Below, in pieces: positions 49,300 to 55,536 of a DNA stretch of 55,536 bases. The stretch covers positions 1 through 55,536 of the forward strand of contig CAZSFD010000027.1 of NCBI GenBank assembly GCA_964606085.1. The letters run 5' to 3'. The DNA comes from CAIQJJ01 sp964606085 (GTDB lineage: Bacteria > Chloroflexota > Anaerolineae > Anaerolineales > UBA4823). The translations under genes were made by a program, and so were the position numbers. The notes under the pieces were generated by a model. It saw only the letters and a list, made by a program, of their open reading frames with translations. It was not told the origin of the DNA and did no database searches. Within the stretch, counting starts at the first letter, position 1. Each line of letters opens with the position of its first letter.

Positions 49300-50785
49300 A
49301 CTATGCGCTTTCATCCTGATGCTGGTGTTGATCGGCCCGGCGCTGACAGCCTGCACCCGCTCGGCAGCCCCCGCGCCCGATCTACACTATGATGCGCCAC
49401 TGGCCGCCACCGACACGCCCGGCGCTCTGGCGCTCGCAGCCACGGCCCAGCCCACCCAACGTCTCTACGCTCCCGGCGAACTGGTGGATTACACCGCTCA
49501 CACCGGCGACACGCTGCCCGCCCTGTCCGCCCGCTTCAATACATCCATCGCAGAAATCCGCGCCGCCAATCCGATCATCCCCGCTGATGCCACCACCATG
49601 CCACACGGCATGCCGATGAAAATCCCCATCTACTACACCAGCCTGTGGGGTTCCGAAACGTTGATCTTGCCAGACAGCCTCTATCCCAATGGCCCGGCGC
49701 AAGTCGGCTTCATCACCGATGAATTTCTCACCGGCTACACCGGCTGGCTGCGTTACTACACCGAGTATGCCTCGGGGGCCACGCGCAGCGGCGCGGCCAT
49801 CGTGGAATTGGTGGCGAGCAACTTCAGCATCAGCCCGCGCTTGCTGCTGGCGCTGATCGAGTACCAGGCGGGCGGCCTCAGCCAACCGGCGCTCGCGGCT
49901 GAACTGCAAACGTACCCCCTCGGCTATGTGGAAGCCGGCCACAAGGGCCTCTATTTGCAACTGGTGTGGGCGGCCAACACGCTCAACAACGGATATTATG
50001 GCTGGCGCACCGGGCGCATGTTGCAATTCGACCTGCTCGATGGCCGCCTGGAGCGCGGCTACCCCTGGCAGAACGCCGCCAGCATGGGCCTGCACTATTA
50101 CTTCTCACGCCTGCTGCAACCCGCCGCATACGAAGCCGCCATTGCCCCTGGGGGTTTTGCCGCCACCTATGCCGCCCTGTTCGGCGACCCCTGGGCAGAT
50201 GTCCAACCGCACCTCCCGCCCAGCCTGCGCCAGCCTTATTTCCTGTTGCCGTTTGCGCCCGGCAAAATTTGGGCCTTCACCGGCGGCCCGCACACCGGCT
50301 GGGGTCTGGGCGACCCGCTGGCCGCCATGGATTTTGCCCCCGGCGTGAAGGGCTGCGGCGAGACCCAGGAATGGGTGACGGCCATGGCCGCCGGTGTGGT
50401 GGCGCGTGTGGATGTGGGAACGGTGGTGCTGGATGTAGATGTGGACGGCGTCCCCGCGGATGGCGATGAGCGCACCGGTTGGGTGATATTTCACCTGCAC
50501 GTGGCCGCCCGCGAACGCGTGCCACTCGGCAGCCGCCTGGAAGCCGGGAGTCCAATCGGCCATCCTTCATGCGAGGGCGGCTCGTCTACCGGCACGCATG
50601 TTCACCTTGCCCGAAAATACAACGGCGAATGGATTCCCGCCGATGGGCCGCTGGCTTTCGAGTTGGAAGGCTGGCGGGCGGCCAATGGGGAGCGCCCCTA
50701 CCTCGGCACGCTGACCCGTTTTGGCTCGGTCGTGCGCGCCTGCACCTGTTCCGACAAAGCCAGTCAGGTTGAAGCCGGAAAATAA
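49289..50785 (+). CDS. LysM / M23 peptidase lipoprotein, copy 3
   Basis: Third paralogue. The signal peptide ends IGPALTACTRS (lipobox). LysM about 67-112 (YTAHTGDTLPALSARFNTSI). The middle motif ISPRLLLALIEYQAGG keeps the Glu. M23 motifs: GGPHTGWGLGDPLAAMDF and STGTHVHLARKYNGEW. It overlaps copy 2 by 11 bases, so the three are one transcript with coupled translation. Divergence between copies is large outside the motifs, so the duplication is old and the copies may have different wall targets. Confidence 0.87.
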   Translation: MTPKLCAFILMLVLIGPALTACTRSAAPAPDLHYDAPLAATDTPGALALAATAQPTQRLYAPGELVDYTAHTGDTLPALSARFNTSIAEIRAANPIIPADATTMPHGMPMKIPIYYTSLWGSETLILPDSLYPNGPAQVGFITDEFLTGYTGWLRYYTEYASGATRSGAAIVELVASNFSISPRLLLALIEYQAGGLSQPALAAELQTYPLGYVEAGHKGLYLQLVWAANTLNNGYYGWRTGRMLQFDLLDGRLERGYPWQNAASMGLHYYFSRLLQPAAYEAAIAPGGFAATYAALFGDPWADVQPHLPPSLRQPYFLLPFAPGKIWAFTGGPHTGWGLGDPLAAMDFAPGVKGCGETQEWVTAMAAGVVARVDVGTVVLDVDVDGVPADGDERTGWVIFHLHVAARERVPLGSRLEAGSPIGHPSCEGGSSTGTHVHLARKYNGEWIPADGPLAFELEGWRAANGERPYLGTLTRFGSVVRACTCSDKASQVEAGK

Positions 50786-50788
50786 CCC

Positions 50789-52132
50789 GTGGCGCAAGTC
50801 TCTGACTTAACGAATATGCAACCGAAGTTGATCTACGCTTTTTTACGCTTTGGCTGTCTGCCCTCGGGTTTGCTGCTCGTGTGGGGGGGGCGGGTGCTGC
50901 CGAGTGTGCCTGGCTGGTTGGGTGTGCTGCTGACCGTGCTGGAACTGGCCAGCCTGTTGGGGGGGATATTTTTGGCCCTGGTGGGGGCGTGGGTGTTGCA
51001 AAACGTCTATTTCTCGCGTAACCACCTGCCGCTGAACAAGTACCTGCCCTTTGAAACCTGGGCTGTCACCGCCGATGATATGCACAACTCGAACGTGGAT
51101 ATGATCGAATATCGCCAGGCGTTTTACCTGGCCCATGCCACATCTCCCTTCCATTTTGGCACCTGCGATTGCGAACTGGTCGTCAAGCGCTCTGCCGATG
51201 GCAAACACTGGCAGGAGGTTCTGCGCCTGGGTCACGGCCTGGCTGATCTGCGCGACCCCAAGTTGGCCGTCATCGGCGATAAATTGCTGCTCTATGTGCT
51301 GCTCAACAAGGCCACCCAGCCTTTGCCCTATACCACCCGTCTGGCCTGGACAGGCGATGGTGAGCGCTGGAGCGAGTTGAGCAGCATCGGTCACGAAGGT
51401 TGGCTGTTCTGGCGGCCCAAAACATTCGACGGCCAAACCTGGTACGCCCCCGCCTATTGGCATCAATTCCATCACAACGCCCTCTTTGTCACCCGCGATG
51501 GGTTGAATTTCGAGCAGGTTGCCACCATCGAATCGGGCGGTTATGTCAACGAGCCAGAGATTGAATTTTGGTCAGACGGCACGCTATTGGCAACCGGGCG
51601 CGGCGAATATGAGAAGAACACGCTCAAACAACTGCTCGGCATTCCCCGCAGCAGTACCACCATTTCGCAGGCTGCCCCGCCCTACACGGCCTGGCAGCGC
51701 ACGGCTGAAACACAACTGACCCGTCTGGATGGCCCTGTGATGTTCCGCCACAACGGACGCATCTATGCCGTGGGCCGGGCGCACCCCCATTTCAACCGCA
51801 TTTTTCCTCGGCGCGGCGCGGCCCTGGCCAAAAAGCGCACCGCCCTCTACGAAGTTCACCCCACCGGCCTGACGCTCATCTCCTACCTGCCCAGTTGCGG
51901 CGACACGTCTTACGCTGGCGTGCTGATGCGCCAGGATTGTGTTTACATTGCCTATTACACCAACGACATCCGCAAAGATTACCTCTGGCTGTTTGGCATG
52001 ATGGAGCCAACGGAGATTCGCATGGTCAAAATTGCCCTGGCCGACCTCGAACGCGCCGCCGATCTGGCCGGCGCGCCGCACCCACTCACGGAGACCCCCT
52101 ATGAAATCGTATCGCAAGGAACTCTGGTTTAA
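50789..52132 (+). CDS. Membrane-anchored sialidase-like beta-propeller protein
   Basis: Two N-terminal hydrophobic stretches (about 17-35 and 45-70) anchor a propeller. Blade-like segments include CELVVKRSADGKHWQEVLRL, LAWTGDGERWSELSSIG, LFVTRDGLNFEQVATIE and EIEFWSDGTLLATGRGE, resembling exo-sialidase or BNR-type folds, though full Asp-box motifs are imperfect. The substrate is unknown and it may not be an enzyme. The start is GTG 50789, four bases after the LysM/M23 copy 3 stop, or ATG 50816. Position suggests the same operon and an envelope role. Confidence 0.65.
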   Translation: MAQVSDLTNMQPKLIYAFLRFGCLPSGLLLVWGGRVLPSVPGWLGVLLTVLELASLLGGIFLALVGAWVLQNVYFSRNHLPLNKYLPFETWAVTADDMHNSNVDMIEYRQAFYLAHATSPFHFGTCDCELVVKRSADGKHWQEVLRLGHGLADLRDPKLAVIGDKLLLYVLLNKATQPLPYTTRLAWTGDGERWSELSSIGHEGWLFWRPKTFDGQTWYAPAYWHQFHHNALFVTRDGLNFEQVATIESGGYVNEPEIEFWSDGTLLATGRGEYEKNTLKQLLGIPRSSTTISQAAPPYTAWQRTAETQLTRLDGPVMFRHNGRIYAVGRAHPHFNRIFPRRGAALAKKRTALYEVHPTGLTLISYLPSCGDTSYAGVLMRQDCVYIAYYTNDIRKDYLWLFGMMEPTEIRMVKIALADLERAADLAGAPHPLTETPYEIVSQGTLV

Positions 52133-52520
52133 CATCCCCGCCCGGCGCGGCTTCGTCAACATCACCCCTGAAGTGGAGGCCTGCGTGCGCGAAAGCGGCG
52201 TGCGCGAGGGGCTGGTGCTGGTCAACGCCATGCACATCACCGCTTCCGTGTTTATCAACGATGATGAAGGCGGCCTGCACGCCGATTATGATGAGTGGCT
52301 CGAAAAGCTGGCCCCGCACGAACCGGTTGGCCGTTATCGCCACAACAACACAGGCGAAGACAACGCCGATGCCCATCTGAAACGTCAGGTGATGGGCCGC
52401 GAAGTGGTGGTAGCGATCACCAACGGCCAACTTGATTTCGGCACCTGGGAGCAAATTTTCTACGGCGAGTTTGATGGCCGCCGGCGTAAGCGTGTGTTGG
52501 TCAAAATCATCGGTGAATGA
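52101..52520 (+). CDS. yjbQ: YjbQ family (UPF0047) protein
   Basis: 139 aa. Family signature visible: RRGFVNITPEVEACVRESG, MHITASVFINDDEGGLHADY, HNNTGEDNADAHLKRQVMG, and the C-terminal LDFGTWEQIFYGEFDGRRRK. Some members have secondary thiamine-phosphate synthase activity; the physiological role is not settled. ATG 52101 has GGAGA seven bases upstream and overlaps the preceding gene by 32 bases; the longer frame upstream lies wholly within that gene. Confidence 0.9.
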   Translation: MKSYRKELWFNIPARRGFVNITPEVEACVRESGVREGLVLVNAMHITASVFINDDEGGLHADYDEWLEKLAPHEPVGRYRHNNTGEDNADAHLKRQVMGREVVVAITNGQLDFGTWEQIFYGEFDGRRRKRVLVKIIGE

Positions 52521-52530
52521 ATGGGGCTGG

Positions 52531-53799
52531 TCAGGGTGTGGGTGCTGTCATCTGGTAGATGCCGCCGCCGGTCATGTCGGCCAGGTACAATTCGCCATTT
52601 TCAGCCTCGCCAAAGCTGCTGATGTTCATGCCGCTGCTGAGTAATTCATCGCTTTGCCAGCCAGCGTTATTTTGCAGGCCCCAAATTTTGCCTGAGCAGA
52701 AGTCGGCGTAGAAGTAGATGCCTTGAAAGGCCGGGTAGTCGCTGCCGCGATAGGTGAACCCGCCCGTGACGGAGCAGCCCTGGCCGTGATCGTATTCGGC
52801 CACCGGCAGCACCAGGCCGTTTTGCTCGCAGGTGGCGGCGTTGTAGCAGTGGCTACCTTCCATCACGTTCCAGCCATAGTTTTCACCGCCGGAGCTGCTC
52901 GCCGGTTGCCAGTCTATTTCTTCATATTGCCCCTGGCCCACATCGGCAATCCACAGGTCGGCTGTCTGGCGGTCGAAGGTGAAGCGCCAGGGATTGCGCA
53001 AGCCATAGGCCCAGATTTCAGGGCGGGCGTTGGGATCGTTGACGAAGGGGTTATCGGGCGGAATGCGATAGGGGGCGCTGCTAGTGGGGGTGCTTTCTTC
53101 TTTGGCGATGCAGGGCAGGTAGGTCTGATGGTCGCCAGGACTGGCCGTGGGCTGGCTGACGTCAATGCGCAGCAGTTTGCCAAGCAAGGTGGCCCGGTTT
53201 TGCCCATTGCCGCGCGGGTCGCCGCCGCCGCCGCCATCGCCGGTACCGATGTAGAGATAGCCATCTGCGCCGAAGGCCAGTTGGCCGCCATTGTGATTGC
53301 TGGGGCCGGGATGTTCGAGCAGGAGGATCAGTTCTTCGCGGCTGGCGTCGGCCACGTTCGCATCTGCCGTCACGCCAAAGCGTGCCACACGGTTATTGCC
53401 ATCGGCGGTGGTGTAGTAAACGTAAAACAGGCCGCTGGCGGCGTAATCGGGCGGGAAGGCCACGCTGAGCAGGCCCTCCTCGTTGCCGCCGCCGCTGGCT
53501 GGCGAGCGCACCCGGTCGGAAATATCGAGGAAGGGGGCGGCCAGGCGTGTGCCGTCGGCGGCCAAGATATGGATGATGCCAGCCTGTTCGACAACGAACA
53601 GACGCCCGCTGCCATCACCGGCATGGGTAATGTGGATCGGGCGCTCGAACCCACTGGCGACCGGCTGCAAGGCGATGGCCGCGGCGGCTGCGGATGGGTC
53701 GGCGCGGGCGGTGAATTGGCTGGCGAAGGCGATCCCGGTCAGCGAGAGCAGCGCAAGTACAATAGCAATCAGAACCTGGTGTGAACGTTGGATTTTCAT
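52531..53799 (-). CDS. Secreted PQQ-dependent sugar dehydrogenase (soluble GDH/Asd type)
   Basis: Six-bladed propeller enzyme oxidising aldoses in the envelope with PQQ and Ca. Signal peptide about 1-26 (LIAIVLALLSLTGIAFA). Motifs: GFERPIHITHAGDGSGRLFV, EEGLLSVAFPPDY, NHNGGQLAFGADGYLYIGTGDGG, the IWAYGLRNPWRFTFDR active-site region, DVGQGQYEEIDW and FTYRGSDYPAFQGIYFYADF. 422 aa. AAGAGG precedes ATG 53799. It converges on yjbQ with a ten-base gap and no clear terminator between them. Confidence 0.9.
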   Translation of the reverse strand: MKIQRSHQVLIAIVLALLSLTGIAFASQFTARADPSAAAAAIALQPVASGFERPIHITHAGDGSGRLFVVEQAGIIHILAADGTRLAAPFLDISDRVRSPASGGGNEEGLLSVAFPPDYAASGLFYVYYTTADGNNRVARFGVTADANVADASREELILLLEHPGPSNHNGGQLAFGADGYLYIGTGDGGGGGDPRGNGQNRATLLGKLLRIDVSQPTASPGDHQTYLPCIAKEESTPTSSAPYRIPPDNPFVNDPNARPEIWAYGLRNPWRFTFDRQTADLWIADVGQGQYEEIDWQPASSSGGENYGWNVMEGSHCYNAATCEQNGLVLPVAEYDHGQGCSVTGGFTYRGSDYPAFQGIYFYADFCSGKIWGLQNNAGWQSDELLSSGMNISSFGEAENGELYLADMTGGGIYQMTAPTP

Positions 53800-53889
53800 G
53801 GCAACCTCTTGAATTGGATAAACTTTATCTGATTTTACCTGTTTCTTGCCCCCGTGTTCCTGAGAGTTCCCTGAAAAAAGCTCCTCGTG

Positions 53890-53904
53890 TACAATCAGCG
53901 TATG
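53890..53904 (+). promoter_or_regulatory. -10 element for a leaderless transcript
   Basis: TACAAT (53890-53895) lies six bases before ATG 53902; no ribosome site fits between. Confidence 0.5.
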
Positions 53905-54762
53905 CGCACACGAACTTTCTTGCTCTGCTTTGCTTTACTGGCGGCCAGCCTGGCCTGCACCCTGCCGCGTGCCGATGCCACACCAACCGTCACGCTGCCC
54001 CCGGCGGCCACGCGCACGCCCCTTGCCACCGATACGCCGCGCCCGACCGCCACATCCACGCCCTCGCCCACGCCAACCACTCTTCCCACCGCTACCCCCA
54101 CGGCCACCCCAACCGATACGCCCACCATCACCTTGACCCCAACGGCCAGCGATACCCCCACCATCACCCCCACACCCACCGAGACCGAAACACCCACCCC
54201 CACCATCACGCCCACCTTCTCCTTCCCGGCGGTGACGGTCAATAAACAGTCGCACTGCCGCTATGGGCCGGCCAAAGCCTACCTGCACGCCGCCGATCTG
54301 TACGCCGGTGATACTGGCACGGTGCGCGGCCGGTTTCAATTGAGCGGCTGGCTGCACATCAAATTCGATAAGCTCGATTATTTCTGTTGGGTGGCGCCCT
54401 CGGTGGTGGATGTGGTCGGTGACATCACGACCGTGCTATACGCCAATGTCAACTTGCCGGGGCCAAGCGTGCTGTACTACCCCCCCGATGATGTTACGGC
54501 CACCCGCAATGGCGATATGGTGACGATCACCTGGGATAAAGTGGAAATGACCGAAGACGACGACCGCGGCTACTTCCTCGACCTGATGGTCTGCCAGGAT
54601 GGTCATTACCTGTGGTGGCCGGTCTCGCTGCCCACCGATCTCGACACCACTTACGAGGTCAAAGACCAGTCTGGCTGCCCGCTGCCCTCCGGCGGCAAGC
54701 TCTATGCCGTGGAAAAACACGGCTACACCACGCCCATAGATTTGGTGTGGCCGGCGCCATAA
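53902..54762 (+). CDS. Lipoprotein with Thr/Pro-rich linker and SH3-like region
   Basis: The signal peptide ends LLAASLACTLP (lipobox Cys 19). A linker of about 85 residues rich in Thr and Pro (PTPTTLPTATPTATPTDTPT style) spans a wall or glycan layer. Then come a small beta region (VTVNKQSHCRYGPAKAYLHA ... SGWLHIKF), resembling a bacterial SH3 domain, and a fibronectin-like stretch (DDVTATRNGDMVTITWDKVE). No enzyme motif is seen. It is probably an anchored wall-binding protein. It is leaderless by position of its -10 element and followed by two hairpins. Confidence 0.75.
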   Translation: MRTRTFLLCFALLAASLACTLPRADATPTVTLPPAATRTPLATDTPRPTATSTPSPTPTTLPTATPTATPTDTPTITLTPTASDTPTITPTPTETETPTPTITPTFSFPAVTVNKQSHCRYGPAKAYLHAADLYAGDTGTVRGRFQLSGWLHIKFDKLDYFCWVAPSVVDVVGDITTVLYANVNLPGPSVLYYPPDDVTATRNGDMVTITWDKVEMTEDDDRGYFLDLMVCQDGHYLWWPVSLPTDLDTTYEVKDQSGCPLPSGGKLYAVEKHGYTTPIDLVWPAP

Positions 54763-54766
54763 ACAA

Positions 54767-54793
54767 AACGGGCAGGTTATTGACCTGCCCGTT
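54767..54793. terminator. Terminator hairpin 1 between convergent genes
   Basis: AACGGGCAGGT / ACCTGCCCGTT, an 11-bp stem with loop TATTG, directly after the lipoprotein gene. Confidence 0.75.
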
Positions 54794-54816
54794 GCATTTA
54801 TATCATCTTGGAATCA

Positions 54817-54850
54817 AAAATCGGGCAGGTGCATTCACCTGCCCGATTTT
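54817..54850. terminator. Terminator hairpin 2 between convergent genes
   Basis: AAAATCGGGCAGGTG / CACCTGCCCGATTTT, a 15-bp stem with loop CATT. It shares the core CGGGCAGGT with hairpin 1 and can act in both directions. Confidence 0.85.
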
Positions 54851-54851
54851 C

Positions 54852-54895
54852 TTACATGCTACATGCTACTTGCTACATGCTACTTGCACACTTGC
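54852..54895. repeat. GCTACTTGCTACATGC-type simple repeat
   Basis: Three to four degenerate copies of TACATGCTACTTGC run up to the stop codon of the ppdK gene. The complement of this unit resembles the tract at 46012-46046. Confidence 0.7.
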
Positions 54896-55536
54896 TTACT
54901 TATCTTCAGCCACACTCTTGCCAGCGTGCTTGAGCGCCGAGTGAGCGGCGGCCAGGCGGGCCACCGGCACACGGAACGGTGAGCAGCTCACGTAGTTGTT
55001 GCCGATAATGTGGCACCACTCGATGGACGACGGATCACCGCCATGCTCGCCGCAGATACCCACTTCGAGGCTGGGACGGGTCGCGCGGCCATCGTTGACG
55101 GCCATTTGCATCAGCTTGCCAACGCCGCCGCGATCCAACTGCTGGAAGGGGTTGACCGGTAGGATGCCCTGCTCGACATAGGTGACGAGGAAGTTGCGTT
55201 CGGCGTCGTCGCGGGAGTAACCAAAGGTCATCTGGGTCAGGTCGTTGGTGCCGAAGGAGAAGAACTCGGCCAGCTTGGCAATTTCGCCGGCGGTGACGGC
55301 GGCACGCGGGATTTCGATCATCGTGCCGAATTTGTATTCGAACTCGACGCCCTTCTCGCTCATCACGGCCTTGGCAATGCGCTCCAGGCGGGGCTGAATC
55401 CATTCCAACTCGGCCACTGTGCCGGTCAGGGGGATCATCACCTCGGGTTTGACGACGATGCCGCGCAGGGTGCAATCGGCGGCGGCTTCGAAGATGGCGC
55501 GCACCTGCATCTCGACGATTTCGGGCATGGAGATGC
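54896..55536 (-). CDS. ppdK: Pyruvate, phosphate dikinase, C-terminal part (partial)
   Basis: C-terminal PEP/pyruvate-binding barrel of PPDK, which interconverts pyruvate, ATP and phosphate with PEP, AMP and pyrophosphate. Signatures: VKPEVMIPLTGTVAEL, FEYKFGTMIEIPRAAVTAGE, AEFFSFGTNDLTQMTFGYSR, GICGEHGGDPSSI and the catalytic-Cys region NYVSCSPFRVPVARLAAAH. The frame remains open to the window edge (IS-MPEIVEM), so the first visible Met at 55528 is internal and most of the gene lies outside. The stop is preceded by a KSVAEDK tail. Confidence 0.93.
   Translation of the reverse strand, partial: ISMPEIVEMQVRAIFEAAADCTLRGIVVKPEVMIPLTGTVAELEWIQPRLERIAKAVMSEKGVEFEYKFGTMIEIPRAAVTAGEIAKLAEFFSFGTNDLTQMTFGYSRDDAERNFLVTYVEQGILPVNPFQQLDRGGVGKLMQMAVNDGRATRPSLEVGICGEHGGDPSSIEWCHIIGNNYVSCSPFRVPVARLAAAHSALKHAGKSVAEDK

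Overview
The window looks like a moderately GC-rich chromosomal segment of a bacterium, most likely from Chloroflexota (Anaerolineae-like). The grounds are a T-box-controlled pheS-pheT locus, a run of large membrane Ser/Thr kinases with beta-propeller or WD40 sensor regions, Thr/Pro-rich lipoprotein linkers, and short palindromic repeats scattered through genes and spacers. This assignment is inferred from gene content and style; no rRNA gene is present to confirm it.

Layout. 1-5.1 kb: a GH35-type beta-galactosidase, then a visibly AT-richer two-gene EcoRI/RsrI-type restriction-modification system, then a dolichol-phosphate-mannose-type glycosyltransferase. 5.3-8.4 kb (minus): a PIG-L/LmbE deacetylase, a secreted phosphodiester-glycosidase-domain protein and a small membrane protein. 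8.5-13.3 kb (minus): promoter, T-box leader, pheS, a four-helix-bundle (S23/IVS-type) gene and pheT. Palindromic TTCGATA-type repeats occur in the leader, on both sides of the four-helix-bundle gene, and in frame inside pheT. 13.4-19.5 kb (plus): an ABC-2 exporter with a CPBP intramembrane protease, then a family-5 solute-binding lipoprotein. 19.6-22.9 kb: yqeB and a yqeC-mocA fusion (molybdenum cofactor handling), a single-domain response regulator and an RNA 2',3'-cyclic phosphodiesterase. 22.9-35.8 kb: rsfS followed by five consecutive Ser/Thr-kinase-type genes. The first, second and fifth have an intact HRD motif; the third (HGN) and fourth (HRN) lack the catalytic Asp and look like pseudokinases.

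35.8-43.8 kb: a CAU-anticodon tRNA with promoter and terminator, then an accessory block bounded by two direct copies of an aldo/keto reductase 3' end. Inside are a CHAT-protease/STAND-NTPase/TPR gene (frameshifted as given, and carrying two in-frame copies of a 41-bp GC-rich repeat) and a gene fusing a GHKL (Hsp90-like) ATPase to a zincin-type HExxH region. Each of the two genes has a palindrome near its promoter region. This block is the best candidate for an undescribed system, possibly a protease-based conflict or immunity module, but function is inference only.

43.8-55.5 kb: MsrP/MsrQ methionine sulfoxide repair; three tandem LysM/M23 peptidoglycan-hydrolase lipoproteins; a membrane-anchored sialidase-like propeller; YjbQ; a secreted PQQ-type sugar dehydrogenase; a Thr/Pro-linker lipoprotein; and the C-terminal part of pyruvate, phosphate dikinase, which runs off the right edge.
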